Below are positions 33,070 through 41,834 of a stretch of 64,000 bases of DNA, one piece after another. Under the pieces are notes generated by a model. That model did no database searches, had not been told where the DNA came from, and was given only the letters and a program-made list of their open reading frames with translations. A program made the translations under genes and the position numbers. Position 1 is the first letter of the stretch, and every line of letters begins with the position of its first letter. This DNA is from Pukyongiella litopenaei (GTDB taxonomy: Bacteria; Pseudomonadota; Alphaproteobacteria; Rhodobacterales; Rhodobacteraceae): NCBI RefSeq assembly GCF_003008555.2, contig NZ_CP027665.1:868001-932000 (forward strand), given 5' to 3'.

Positions 33070-33786
33070 ATGAGCAGCAGCGACATGATGATCGACAAGA
33101 CAGCCATACGCAACGCGGCCACCGTGATCGCATTGCGCGACAGGCTGGGCGATCCCGCGATCCTGATGGGGCAGCGCGGCTCCAGGGCCGCCTTCATGCC
33201 CAACAAATTCGTCTTTCCCGGCGGCGCGGTCGATGCCGGGGATGCCGCGGTGCCGCTGGCAGCGCCGCTGCCCGATCCGTGCCAGTCCCGGGTCCGCGAG
33301 GACGCGGTGGAAGACCTGCACCACGCGCTGGCCGTGGCCGCGATCCGCGAGTTGTGGGAAGAAACCGGGCTGGTGCTGGGTCGCCCCGGCAGCTGGTCCG
33401 GCCCGGTGCCGTCCGACTGGCGGAGCTATGCCGACACCGGCCATGTTCCCGCCGCCGACGGGCTGCAATTCGTGTTCCGCGCCATCACGCCTCCGGGCCG
33501 TCCCCGACGCTTCGATGCGCGGTTCTTCCTCGTCGATGCCGGCGCCATCAGCGGCGATCTCGACGATTTCACCCATGCCTCCGACGAGCTGTCGCATCTG
33601 CAATGGGTGCCGCTGCGCGATGCGCGCAGCTTTGACCTGCCTTTCATCACCGAGGTGGTCCTGGCCGAGATCGAGGCCCGCGTGACCGAAACCGCGCCGC
33701 CCGCATCGGTGCCGTTCTTCCGCAACGACGACGAAGCCAGCCTGTTCTTGCGCCTGCACGGCACGCCGATGCCCGATCACCCCTGA
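33070..33786 (+). CDS. NUDIX hydrolase
   Basis: A protein of about 238 residues. The NUDIX box starts at GGAVDAGD, continues through an insertion of about 40 residues and ends with AAIRELWEETGLVLG, retaining the REXXEE core. The wide spacing fits the subgroup with an extended loop, seen in CoA-pyrophosphatase-like or MutT-like enzymes of Rhodobacterales. The substrate is not predictable. The ATG at 33070 was chosen for a GAGG four bases upstream, although an in-frame ATG at 33058 is also possible. It probably shares a transcript with the DUF983 gene. Confidence 0.85.
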   Translation: MSSSDMMIDKTAIRNAATVIALRDRLGDPAILMGQRGSRAAFMPNKFVFPGGAVDAGDAAVPLAAPLPDPCQSRVREDAVEDLHHALAVAAIRELWEETGLVLGRPGSWSGPVPSDWRSYADTGHVPAADGLQFVFRAITPPGRPRRFDARFFLVDAGAISGDLDDFTHASDELSHLQWVPLRDARSFDLPFITEVVLAEIEARVTETAPPASVPFFRNDDEASLFLRLHGTPMPDHP

Positions 33787-33809
33787 CCGGCGGCAATCGC
33801 CGCCCCGGT

Positions 33810-34712
33810 TCAGATCGTCAGCACCAGCAGCAGGATCGACAGCCCCAGCAGCGCCATGCCGCCGATTTCGCGCGCGCTCACGCGTTCACGGAAGAACAGC
33901 AGCGACGCCAGCAGGCTCAGCACCAGTTCGACCTGGCCCAGCGCCTTTACATAGGCGGCGTTCTGCAGGGTAAAGGCCCAGAACCAGCAGAACGACCCGC
34001 ACAGGCTGGTCAGGCCGACGAACACAGCGGTGCGCCGGGTGGCCCAGACCGCGGCCAGTTCGGCCCGGTCCCGCCAGGCCAGCCACAGCCCCATCGACAG
34101 CATCTGGAACGTGACCACCGCCGCGAGCGTGACGCCCGCGCGGAAGGCCGGCTCCAGATCGCCCAGTTGCAGCGACGCGCCCCGATAGCTGACCGCCGAA
34201 ACCGCGAACAGGACACCCGATCCCAGCCCCAGCTGCGACGCGCGGTTGGTCAGGTGGGACCACCACCGCCCCGAGCCTTCGGGCGGTTTGGACAGCAGCA
34301 GCACCGCGGCCAGCCCGACGAGGATCGCGCCGAGCCCGCCCGCGCTGACGCCTTCGCCCAGGACCAGAAGCCCGACGATGGCGGTCTGGATGACCTCGGT
34401 TTTCTTGAAGGTGATGCCGACGGCGAAATTGCGCTGCTTGAACAGGGCCACCACGCAGACCGTCGCGAGGATCTGCGCGGTTCCGCCGATGACGACAAAG
34501 GCCCAGAACGCCGCCGGCAGCGGCGGCAGGCCGCGCCCGGAGGCGGCGAGATAGGCCGCCAGCCCCAGCAGCACCAGCGGCGCGGAATAGGCAAACCGCG
34601 CAAAGGTCGCACCGGCCGGCGACAGCCTGACGGTGGCCAGCGACTTCTGCAGCATGAAGCGCACGGTCTGGAAACCGGCGGCGGCCAGCGTGACGGGGAT
34701 CCAAAGCGACAT
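33810..34712 (-). CDS. DMT-superfamily (EamA-like) transporter
   Basis: A 300-residue integral membrane protein with ten predicted helices arranged as two EamA-like halves. Features include the N-terminal SLWIPVTLAAAGFQTVRFML, a mid-protein KKTEVIQTAIVGLLVLGE and the C-terminal LGQVELVLSLLASLLFFRERVS, with the usual charged residue in the loop. Members export or import small metabolites, amino acids or nucleotide sugars; the substrate cannot be assigned. It lies 21 bases after the desaturase gene stop on the same strand, so the three genes DUF2061, desaturase and this transporter may be co-transcribed. Confidence 0.85.
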   Translation of the reverse strand: MSLWIPVTLAAAGFQTVRFMLQKSLATVRLSPAGATFARFAYSAPLVLLGLAAYLAASGRGLPPLPAAFWAFVVIGGTAQILATVCVVALFKQRNFAVGITFKKTEVIQTAIVGLLVLGEGVSAGGLGAILVGLAAVLLLSKPPEGSGRWWSHLTNRASQLGLGSGVLFAVSAVSYRGASLQLGDLEPAFRAGVTLAAVVTFQMLSMGLWLAWRDRAELAAVWATRRTAVFVGLTSLCGSFCWFWAFTLQNAAYVKALGQVELVLSLLASLLFFRERVSAREIGGMALLGLSILLLVLTI

Positions 34713-34733
34713 CGCCCCCTCTATGGCGGCAAT

Positions 34734-35654
34734 TCAGCGGCGCCGCCAGAGCGGATGCGGCACCGGGTCCTTGGCCCGCCAGAGATGATGCCGGAATACC
34801 TCGGCATAGGACCGGTAGGCATAGCCCCGGTTCCGCGCCAGGTAGGCGGCCCTGTGCGCCCGGTAGAGCGCGGGCAGCCGGTGCCAGGGCACGCCGGGAT
34901 GGGTGTGATGCACCACATGCAGGTTGTTGTTGAGGAACAGAAACGCCAGCGGGCCGCGATCCTCGACGATCACGGTGCGGGCCGGGGCGGCCTCATGCGC
35001 GCGGTGTTCCAGGAAGGTGCGGATCTTGACGATACCCAGCGCCAGGTAGGCGGCCAGGATTGAGGCCCAGACCGGCATCGGCGACAGCGCCACCAGCGCC
35101 AGAACCGCCGCCATGCCGGGGATGTGCAGCAGCCAGGCCCGCCGCACCGCCCGATCGCCGGCGCGCAGCGCGCGCCAGTCCCCGGCCATGAACAGGACCT
35201 GGCCGATCAGCGGACCCAGCAGCACGCGCCCCGCCAGCGTGTTGTTGCACCGCAGGATCCCTTGCAGCCACGCCGGCAGCCGCGACCAGACCGCCGGGTC
35301 CATGTAGTTCGATTCCGGATCGTCATAGGGGTCGGTCAGGCTCTCGTCGCGGTGATGCGCCAGGTGCAGGTCGCGAAACCGGCCATAGGGGATGAACAGC
35401 GTCAGCGGTAGCGCCATCAGCGCCTCGTTCAGCCAGCGGGTGCGAAACGGGTGGCCGTGCAGCGCCTCGTGGGTCAGCGACGAATGCAGTGCGCCCAGCA
35501 CCGCCGCCGCCGCGATCGCCAGCCAGACCGACACTGCCGCCAGCCCGAACACCGCCGCGCCCCAGCCCGCGTAGCATCCGGTCATCAGCGCAAAGGTGCC
35601 CCATTCCGGCCCGCGCGGCAGCGTGAGTTCCGGGGAGGGGGCGAAATCAGACAT
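34734..35654 (-). CDS. Membrane fatty acid desaturase/hydroxylase-type di-iron enzyme
   Basis: A 306-residue membrane protein with the three histidine clusters of the membrane desaturase family: HSSLTHEALHGHP, HLAHHRDES and HVVHHTHPGVPWH. Four to five hydrophobic helices separate them. Family members use a di-iron centre to desaturate or hydroxylate acyl chains or carotenoids; the exact substrate is unclear. The ATG at 35654 overlaps the preceding DUF2061 gene by 8 bases, consistent with coupling. A longer upstream reading starting in the DUF2061 gene was rejected. Confidence 0.85.
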   Translation of the reverse strand: MSDFAPSPELTLPRGPEWGTFALMTGCYAGWGAAVFGLAAVSVWLAIAAAAVLGALHSSLTHEALHGHPFRTRWLNEALMALPLTLFIPYGRFRDLHLAHHRDESLTDPYDDPESNYMDPAVWSRLPAWLQGILRCNNTLAGRVLLGPLIGQVLFMAGDWRALRAGDRAVRRAWLLHIPGMAAVLALVALSPMPVWASILAAYLALGIVKIRTFLEHRAHEAAPARTVIVEDRGPLAFLFLNNNLHVVHHTHPGVPWHRLPALYRAHRAAYLARNRGYAYRSYAEVFRHHLWRAKDPVPHPLWRRR

Positions 35655-35850
35655 CGCGCCCCCACCGCACATGCGCCCAGATCCGTTCATACACGAGATA
35701 GGACAGCAGCCCCAGCACGGCGTTGACCGCCGCCATGGTGCCGCCCAGCGCCACCGATCCGGTGGCCGCGACCCCGACCAGCGTCATCGTCGCCACCCCG
35801 ATCAGGGTCCAGATGACCGCCTTGACCATTGAACGTACCCGGCTTTCCAT
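35647..35850 (-). CDS. DUF2061 family small membrane protein
   Basis: A 67-residue protein with two hydrophobic helices (VIWTLIGVATMTLVGVAATG and TMAAVNAVLGLLSYLVYERIW), ending in a basic/aromatic tail. It matches DUF2061, whose members have the MVKAVIWTLIG start and a YERIW motif and whose function is unknown. Its stop overlaps the start of the desaturase gene. It diverges from the XRE regulator, and an inverted repeat sits in the 99-base intergenic region. Confidence 0.83.
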   Translation of the reverse strand: MESRVRSMVKAVIWTLIGVATMTLVGVAATGSVALGGTMAAVNAVLGLLSYLVYERIWAHVRWGRDV

Positions 35851-35903
35851 GTGGTTCCTCTTGCTTTTCTTCCGATTAGCGCCGGGCCGGGGGCTTGAGT
35901 ATT

Positions 35904-35927
35904 CCGAATATGATTAACAAAATTCGG
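35904..35927. promoter_or_regulatory. Candidate operator for the XRE regulator
   Basis: CCGAAT (35904-35909) and ATTCGG (35922-35927) form an inverted repeat with a 12-base A+T-rich spacer. A second small palindrome, TATTCCGAATA, overlaps its left arm (35900-35910). The site lies 22 bases before the regulator start and between two divergent genes, suiting autoregulation plus control of the DUF2061-desaturase unit. Confidence 0.4.
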
Positions 35928-35949
35928 CAGATATGATATTTTTCACCAC

Positions 35950-36810
35950 ATGACAGAAAAGGTGGACAAGCGGCAGCGGGCGGCGCTGTTTCGCACCCGG
36001 CTGGCCCGCGCCATGCAGGAGGCCGGCAGCAACCAGAGCGCGCTGGCCCGCGCCATCGGCGTGGACCGGTCGACGGTGTCGCAACTGCTGGGTGACGCGG
36101 GCGCGCGCCTGCCCAACGCCCATGTGGTCGGCGCCTGTGCCTCTGCGCTCGGCGTGTCGGCGGACTGGCTGCTGGGCCTGTCGGACCGCCCCGAGAGCGC
36201 CGCCGACCTGCTGTCGACCAGCCTCAGCCTGACCGAAGCCCCGCGCGCGCTGGTCGATCAGCGCATCTTCGACTGGCACAAGGAGGCCGCCGGCTACAAG
36301 ATCCGGCATGTGCCCGCCGCCCTGCCCGACATGCTCAAGACCCGCGCGTTGCTGGAATGGGAATACAAGCCGCATCTGGGCCGCACCGCCGACCAGGCCA
36401 TCGGCGCCTCCGAGGACCGGCTGAGCTGGATGCGGCGGGCGCGGTCGGATTATGAAATCGCCCTGCCCGCCTATGAACTGGCCAGCTTCGCCGACGGCAC
36501 CGGTTACTATGCCGGGCTGCCCGCCGCGCTGCGGGCCGAGCAGCTGGACCGGCTGGCGGCGCTGAGCGAACAGCTCTATCCGCGGCTGCGGCTCTACCTG
36601 TTCGACGCCAAGCGGCTCTATTCCGCGCCGATCACCATTTTCGGCCCGCTGCTATGCGTGTTCTACGCGGGCGGGCATTACCTGGCCTTCCGCGACCGCG
36701 ACCGGATCGAAACCTTCACCAGCCATTTCGACCGGCTGGTGCGCGAGGCCGACCTGTCGGCACGGGACCTGCCCGACCACCTGCACGGGCTGCGGCGCCG
36801 GGTCGCCTGA
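35950..36810 (+). CDS. XRE-family transcriptional regulator with C-terminal sensor-like domain
   Basis: A 286-residue protein. Residues ~12-75 are an HTH_XRE domain (RLARAMQEAGSNQSALARAI, then VDRSTVSQLLG). The C-terminal 200 residues form a helical/alpha-beta domain of unknown type with many Tyr and Leu (YEIALPAYELASFADGTGYY). The protein probably binds DNA as a dimer and responds to an unknown ligand. The intergenic dyad at 35904-35927 is a likely site. It is convergent with the SorC gene, whose stop is 3 bases away. Confidence 0.8.
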   Translation: MTEKVDKRQRAALFRTRLARAMQEAGSNQSALARAIGVDRSTVSQLLGDAGARLPNAHVVGACASALGVSADWLLGLSDRPESAADLLSTSLSLTEAPRALVDQRIFDWHKEAAGYKIRHVPAALPDMLKTRALLEWEYKPHLGRTADQAIGASEDRLSWMRRARSDYEIALPAYELASFADGTGYYAGLPAALRAEQLDRLAALSEQLYPRLRLYLFDAKRLYSAPITIFGPLLCVFYAGGHYLAFRDRDRIETFTSHFDRLVREADLSARDLPDHLHGLRRRVA

Positions 36811-36813
36811 GGA

Positions 36814-37818
36814 TCAGCCGCGCGCGCCCGTCCCTGCCAGCAGGCGCCGGGCGGTATCGGCGCAGGTCGCGACATGGGTGGCATAGCCGCCACGGATCGC
36901 CGCCAGCATCGGCCGCACCCGGTTTGCCCCCGACCCGACCAGCAGCGCCATGTCCTTGCCGCGCATCTCGTCCAGCGACACGCCGATCATGCGCTCCTCG
37001 GATTCGGTGACGACCGGGTTTCCGTCGCCGTCGATCAGCCGGCCGCAGATCACGCCGGCCGCGCCGCGCGTAGCGACCTCCTGCGCCAGGCTGTCGGCGT
37101 CGATCAGCCCGGTGCGCACCACATGGCTGCCCGAATGGCAGGTGCCGCAGGCGAAAAGCACCTTGTTGCAGCCCGCCACCGCGCGCAGCTGCTCGGCGAT
37201 CACCGGTTCATTGCGCAGCCGGTCGGCCAGGTCGCGATCCGACAGCAGCAGCGGCACATGCAGGTTGACGCAATGCGCATCGAACCGCCGCGCCAGCGTC
37301 GCCGAACAGGTTTCGGCGGCAAAACCCAGCGCGGCGGGGCGGGAGCCCACCAGCTGCACCACCGTCAGGTCGGCCAGCGCCACCCGCGGCGCCGCCTCGG
37401 CGATGCGATAGACGGTTTCGCCCCAGGCCACGCCCAGCCTGTCGCCGGGGCCGAGCAGGCGCGGCAGCCATTCGCCCGCCGCGACCGTCACCCGTTCCAG
37501 GCTGCGGCCCGGTTCCGCCATGTCCGGCGGCACCACCAGCGCGTCGGCCAGGCCGAACCGGTCGACTAGGTCGCGGGCAAGCTCGTGGGTCCGGAATATC
37601 TCGGGTTCCAGCGTGACCCGGACATAGCCGCGCCGCCGCGCCTCGGACAGGTAGTTGACCACGCTGGCGCGGCTGACCCCGAGCCGGCGCGCGATGTCCT
37701 GCTGGTTCATGCCGCAGCGGTAATAGCACCATGCGGCCTCGACGATCGCATCGCCGGGCGGTAACCGGCCGGAGGGCGTCACGCCGTCGTCGCTGACCCT
37801 GCGCTGACCGCCCCCCAC
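36814..37818 (-). CDS. SorC/DeoR-type sugar-binding transcriptional regulator
   Basis: A protein of up to 334 residues. The helix-turn-helix lies near residues 27-62 (CGMNQQDIARRLGVSRASVV). The sugar-binding domain has LGVAWGETVYRIAEAAP, a Gly/Ser-rich CGTCHSGSHVVRTGLI region and the C-terminal LLVGSGANRVRPMLAAI typical of SorC proteins, which sense phosphorylated sugars. No ATG suits the start; the GTG at 37818, 3 bases after mtnA, was used and the N-terminus is uncertain. It is the third gene of the mtnK-mtnA operon, so a phosphorylated methylthioribose-type metabolite is the inferred effector. Confidence 0.82.
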   Translation of the reverse strand: MGGGQRRVSDDGVTPSGRLPPGDAIVEAAWCYYRCGMNQQDIARRLGVSRASVVNYLSEARRRGYVRVTLEPEIFRTHELARDLVDRFGLADALVVPPDMAEPGRSLERVTVAAGEWLPRLLGPGDRLGVAWGETVYRIAEAAPRVALADLTVVQLVGSRPAALGFAAETCSATLARRFDAHCVNLHVPLLLSDRDLADRLRNEPVIAEQLRAVAGCNKVLFACGTCHSGSHVVRTGLIDADSLAQEVATRGAAGVICGRLIDGDGNPVVTESEERMIGVSLDEMRGKDMALLVGSGANRVRPMLAAIRGGYATHVATCADTARRLLAGTGARG

Positions 37819-37821
37819 CGA

Positions 37822-38922
37822 TCAGACAGCCGCGGCAAGGTCGGGAAACAGCGCCGCCAGCGCCTCGGGCGAGGCGTCGCAGACGCCGCGTTCGGTGATC
37901 AGCCCGGTGACCAGCCGCCGGGGCGTCACGTCAAAGGCCGGGTTGCCGCCGGGCGTGCCCTCGGGCGTGACCTGCACCACCTCCAGCCCGCCATCCGCGC
38001 CCGCGCCCTGCACATGGGTGATCTCGCGTCCGGTGCGTTCCTCGATCGGGATCTCGGCCACCCCGTCCGACACCCGCCAGTCGATGGTCGGCGACGGCAG
38101 CGCCACATAGAACGGCACCCCGTTGTCCTGCGCCGCCAGCGCCTTGAGATAGGTCCCGATCTTGTTGCACACATCGCCCGCGCGGGTGGTGCGGTCGGTC
38201 CCGGTGATCACCATGTCGACCTGCCCGTGCTGCATCAGGTGGCCGCCGGCATTGTCCACCACATAGGTATGCGGCACCCCGTGGCTGCCCAGTTCCCAGG
38301 CGGTCAGCGCCCCCTGGTTGCGCGGGCGGGTCTCATCGACCCAGACATGCAGCGGGATACCGGCATCATGGGCCTGGTACATGGGCGAGGTGGCGGTGCC
38401 CCAGTCCACCGTCGCCAGCCACCCGGCGTTGCAATGGGTCAGCAGGTGCACCGGTTCGCCCGCCGGTTTGCGCGCGGCGATGTCACGGATGATCCGCAAC
38501 CCGTGTTCGCCGATACGGCGGTTGATCTCGACATCCTCGTCGGCGATGTCATGCGCCAGCTGCAGCGCCGCGGCGGCGCGGTCGCCCACGGGCAGCGGGC
38601 GCAGCAGGTCGCGGGCGCGATCCAGCGCCCAGCGCAGGTTGATCGCCGTGGGCCGGGTGGCGTGCAGGAAATCCCAGGTCCGGTCCATGTTCGCATCCGT
38701 GGCGTCCTGGGCCATGGCCAGCGCCATGCCATAGGCCGCCGTCGCCCCGATCAGCGGCGCACCGCGCACCTGCATCTCGACGATGGCAAAGGCATAGTCA
38801 TCGAGCGTGTCGAGCTGATGAACCCGGAATTCATGGGGCAGCAGGCGCTGTTCGATGATCTGCACCGCGCCCTTCGCATCGTCCCACCAGAGCGACCGGT
38901 AATGCGTTCCGTTGACCTTCAT
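37822..38922 (-). CDS. mtnA: S-methyl-5-thioribose-1-phosphate isomerase
   Basis: A 366-residue member of the eIF2B-alpha-like isomerase family, which converts methylthioribose 1-phosphate to methylthioribulose 1-phosphate. Recognisable segments are [36 protein letters not shown] (with the catalytic Cys) and [20 protein letters not shown] (with the catalytic Asp). Its ATG overlaps the mtnK stop by 4 bases, and kinase plus isomerase form the standard first two steps of methylthioribose use. The TGTDRTT stretch replaces the usual GADRI, so a related 5-deoxypentose substrate is also possible. No later pathway gene (mtnB, mtnC, mtnD or an aldolase) is in the window. Confidence 0.88.
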   Translation of the reverse strand: MKVNGTHYRSLWWDDAKGAVQIIEQRLLPHEFRVHQLDTLDDYAFAIVEMQVRGAPLIGATAAYGMALAMAQDATDANMDRTWDFLHATRPTAINLRWALDRARDLLRPLPVGDRAAAALQLAHDIADEDVEINRRIGEHGLRIIRDIAARKPAGEPVHLLTHCNAGWLATVDWGTATSPMYQAHDAGIPLHVWVDETRPRNQGALTAWELGSHGVPHTYVVDNAGGHLMQHGQVDMVITGTDRTTRAGDVCNKIGTYLKALAAQDNGVPFYVALPSPTIDWRVSDGVAEIPIEERTGREITHVQGAGADGGLEVVQVTPEGTPGGNPAFDVTPRRLVTGLITERGVCDASPEALAALFPDLAAAV

Positions 38923-40178
38923 AGGATGTCCTTCCCGTTGTAGTCGCGGGCCAGCGCGATCAGCGCGGCGGTATCGGGGATCGCCTCGGCACGCAGGATC
39001 AGCTCGGCCCCCATCGCCAGGTTTCGCGCCTCGAGCCGCGCCCGGAGCCGCGTATCCGCGATATCCTCGAAATCGGCGTTATGGGCCAGCGACAGGCAGC
39101 GCCGGTGCATCTCGATCCCGCAGATCGCGACTGCATCCTGCCAGATGTCGCGCAGCAGCGCCTCGCGCGCCGGCGCCGAATCGTGGCCCTGATCCTCGAA
39201 CAGGGCGGCAGGATACAGCATCCCGGTCCGCTCCGTCTCCCACAGGTGGGCAAATTCCGCCTCGAAATCCGCCACGGTGTCGGAGATCACCGACAGGATC
39301 CAGTCCTGATAGCGGTCCGGATCCCCGCCGCGATGGGCGGGCTGGCTGAAATAGGCCATCAGGAAATTAGCGATCAGCATCCCGATATCGAATCCCAGCG
39401 GCCCGTATTGAACGAACTCGGGGTCGATCACCTTCACCTCGGTATCGGTGGCCATGATCGAGCCGGAATGCAGGTCGCCATGCACCATCGTTTCGGTGTT
39501 CGAGGCGAATTTCATCAGCGCCCGCTGCGCCCGCGCCTTGAGCGCCGCATTGCCGCGAATGCCGGCAATCACGGGGTCGAGCCCCTCGGTATGATTGTTC
39601 ATCCCGGCGTCGAAATAGGGATCGGTGAACACCAGCGCCTCGGTGATGGCCGGGATCTCGACATTGCCGGCGAACAGCGCCACGTCGGCCTTCTTGTCGG
39701 CGCTGCGCATCGACAGTTCGGACCCGCGGAACGCGGTGCGCGCGCAGAACCGCCCGAGGAACGCGCCCAGCCCCTCGACCCGTTCGCCATTGATCAGCTT
39801 GCGCCGCAGGATCAGGTGCGGCGACAGGTATTCCATCACGATCAGCGCCTGCGCCTCGTCGAAATGGAACACCCGCGGCACCGATCCGGGGTCGCGCTCG
39901 GCCTGGCGGGTCAGCGCGTGATATTCATAGAAGGCGCGGTAGAGCGGCAGCGGCCAGCTGTCGCCGACGAGCCGCACATAGGGCAGCGCCTGCTTGACCA
40001 CCACCGCGCCGTTCGGACCCTCGACGATGAAGACCAGGTTCAGGTTGCCGTCGCCGACCTCGCGCACGGTCCACCGTTCCGGATCGGCACCCACCTGCGC
40101 GGCGACCGGGGCCAGCCCCGCCAGCCGGGGGCCCAGCGTTTCGGGGGTCAGCGGCTCATATGCATCCGACGTCGTCAT
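38919..40178 (-). CDS. mtnK: S-methyl-5-thioribose kinase
   Basis: A 419-residue kinase of the choline/aminoglycoside kinase fold that phosphorylates methylthioribose at C1. The MtnK pattern is clear: an N-terminal [27 protein letters not shown], the catalytic [13 protein letters not shown] and the metal-binding [17 protein letters not shown]. The ATG at 40178 follows a GAGGAGG ribosome-binding site. It is first in the mtnK-mtnA-sorC unit and diverges from a ribose-type importer across a palindromic operator. Together these suggest uptake and phosphorylation of external methylthioribose or a related 5-deoxyribose. Confidence 0.9.
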   Translation of the reverse strand: MTTSDAYEPLTPETLGPRLAGLAPVAAQVGADPERWTVREVGDGNLNLVFIVEGPNGAVVVKQALPYVRLVGDSWPLPLYRAFYEYHALTRQAERDPGSVPRVFHFDEAQALIVMEYLSPHLILRRKLINGERVEGLGAFLGRFCARTAFRGSELSMRSADKKADVALFAGNVEIPAITEALVFTDPYFDAGMNNHTEGLDPVIAGIRGNAALKARAQRALMKFASNTETMVHGDLHSGSIMATDTEVKVIDPEFVQYGPLGFDIGMLIANFLMAYFSQPAHRGGDPDRYQDWILSVISDTVADFEAEFAHLWETERTGMLYPAALFEDQGHDSAPAREALLRDIWQDAVAICGIEMHRRCLSLAHNADFEDIADTRLRARLEARNLAMGAELILRAEAIPDTAALIALARDYNGKDIL

Positions 40179-40229
40179 ACCGTGATTCCTCCTCGCTCGG
40201 CCCTGAACTTTCCGATTGCTTGCACAAAA

Positions 40230-40244
40230 GTCAACGCCGTTGAC
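40230..40244. promoter_or_regulatory. Perfect palindromic operator between mtnK and the ABC importer
   Basis: GTCAACGCCGTTGAC is a perfect 15-base palindrome with 7-base arms. Its right arm contains TTGAC of a consensus -35 box for the importer (TTGACA, 40240-40245). On the minus strand its other half gives TTGACT facing mtnK. One bound regulator could therefore block both promoters; the SorC protein encoded in the same locus is the first candidate. The matching -10 boxes are poor. Confidence 0.6.
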
Positions 40245-40277
40245 ATCTGCTGATTTCCTATGCTGAATATCGAAACA

Positions 40278-40293
40278 CCGCCCCCGGGGGCGG
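40278..40293 (+). other. Perfect G+C palindrome in the importer leader
   Basis: CCGCCCCCGGGGGCGG is a 16-base perfect palindrome 20 bases before the ATPase start codon. In RNA it would form a short G+C stem, possibly affecting translation. No poly-U follows, so it is not a terminator. Confidence 0.35.
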
Positions 40294-40312
40294 CCAGTGC
40301 CTGGGGCCATTC

Positions 40313-41815
40313 ATGCCGGAAACCGTTTGCGAAATCAGGGGATTGACCAAGTCCTTCGGACGTAACCGCGTGTTGCGCGGAATCGATCTTGCCCTGTCCG
40401 CCGGCGAGGTGACGGTGCTGATGGGGGCCAATGGCGCGGGCAAGTCGACACTGGTCAAGGTGCTGTGCGGCCATCACGCCCCCGATGGCGGCGAGATGCG
40501 GATGGCCGGCGCGCCCTTTGCGCCGGCCAGCGTCTCGGACGCGATTTCGCAGGGGGTCGTCACCGTCCACCAGAACATCGACGACGGGGTCATCCCCGAT
40601 CTCGACGTGGCCTCAAACCTGATGCTGGACCGGCTGACCGAGCCGGGCGCGGGCCTGTTCGTGCGCGCGCGCCGGATGCGCGACGAGGCGGCCGGGGTGG
40701 CGCGCAGCATGGGGCTGACGATGGACGTGCGCAGCCGTGTCGCCGACCTGTCCGTGGCCGACCGGCAGATGATCGCGATCGCCCGCGCGATGGCGCGCGC
40801 CCCGCGCCTGCTGATCTTGGACGAACCCACATCGTCGCTGTCCACCGCCGAGGCCGACCGCCTGTTCACGCTGGTCGACCGGCTGCGCGACCAGGGCGTG
40901 TCGATCCTCTATATCTCGCACCGGATGTCCGATATCCGCCGCATCGCAGACCGCATCGTCTGCATGCGCGACGGCGCGATTTCGGGCACGTTCGCCAGCG
41001 AACCACTGGATTACGAGGGCGCGGTGACCGCGATGCTGGGCCATCGCATGACCGAGGTCGACATCACCCCCGCCACCGCCGGTGCGCCGGTGCTGAACCT
41101 CGACGGCCTGCGGCTGTGGGACAACACCGCCCCAATCGACCTTTCCGCGCATGAAGGCGAAGTGGTCGCCGTCACCGGCCTTCTGGGCAGCGGCAAGAGC
41201 CGGCTGGCCGAGATCATCCACGGCACCGCGACCCCGGCGGCGGGGACGATGACGCTGGACGGGGCGGCCTATGCGCCCGGCAACCCGGCGGGCGCCATGG
41301 CGCGCGGCGTGTTCCTGTCGCCCAAGGACCGGGCCACGAACGCGGTGATCCCGGCCTTTGACATCGCCAACAACATGACCCTGCCCTTCCTGGGCGCGTT
41401 TTCGCGCCTGTCGCTGCTGTCGGACCGCGCCCAGCGCCGCGCCGCCGACGACATGATCGGCAGGATCGGCGTCGTCTGCCAGTCGAACGCGGACGGGATC
41501 GGCACCTTGTCGGGCGGCAACCAGCAAAAGGTGATGATCGGGCGGTGGCTGCTCAGGCCCTGCCGGCTGCTGCTGCTCGACGAGCCGTTCCAGGGGGTGG
41601 ATATCGGCGCGCGCCGCGACATCGGCCACTATATCCGCGAAACCGCCCGCGACCGCGCGACGCTGGTTTTCGTCTCCGAGATCGACGAGGCGCTGGAGGT
41701 GGCCGACCGCATCGTGGTGCTGCACGAAGGCGCGGTGGCCGGGGATCATCGCAATGAAAACCTGGATCTGGGCCGCGTGGTGGCACAGGTCTCGGGCGCG
41801 GCACAGCCGGGATAA
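40313..41815 (+). CDS. Ribose-type ABC transporter ATPase with two nucleotide-binding domains
   Basis: A 500-residue ATPase of the RbsA/MglA family with two fused NBDs. The first has Walker A GANGAGKSTLVKVLCG and Walker B LLILDEPTSSLS. The second has Walker A GLLGSGKSRLAEIIHG, signature LSGGNQQKVMIGRWLLRP and Walker B LLLLDEPFQG. As usual for this class, the second site is partly divergent. It energises import with the permease and binding protein encoded next. The divergent mtnKA genes point to methylthioribose or a similar deoxypentose rather than ribose, but substrate specificity cannot be read directly. Confidence 0.9.
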   Translation: MPETVCEIRGLTKSFGRNRVLRGIDLALSAGEVTVLMGANGAGKSTLVKVLCGHHAPDGGEMRMAGAPFAPASVSDAISQGVVTVHQNIDDGVIPDLDVASNLMLDRLTEPGAGLFVRARRMRDEAAGVARSMGLTMDVRSRVADLSVADRQMIAIARAMARAPRLLILDEPTSSLSTAEADRLFTLVDRLRDQGVSILYISHRMSDIRRIADRIVCMRDGAISGTFASEPLDYEGAVTAMLGHRMTEVDITPATAGAPVLNLDGLRLWDNTAPIDLSAHEGEVVAVTGLLGSGKSRLAEIIHGTATPAAGTMTLDGAAYAPGNPAGAMARGVFLSPKDRATNAVIPAFDIANNMTLPFLGAFSRLSLLSDRAQRRAADDMIGRIGVVCQSNADGIGTLSGGNQQKVMIGRWLLRPCRLLLLDEPFQGVDIGARRDIGHYIRETARDRATLVFVSEIDEALEVADRIVVLHEGAVAGDHRNENLDLGRVVAQVSGAAQPG

Positions 41816-41834
41816 CGGGAACACAAGGCAGACC

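Noticed and set aside
40179-40312. A SAM or other sulfur-related riboswitch before mtnK
   Set aside because: The leader is too short and lacks the conserved stems; only a palindromic operator and a ribosome-binding site are visible.
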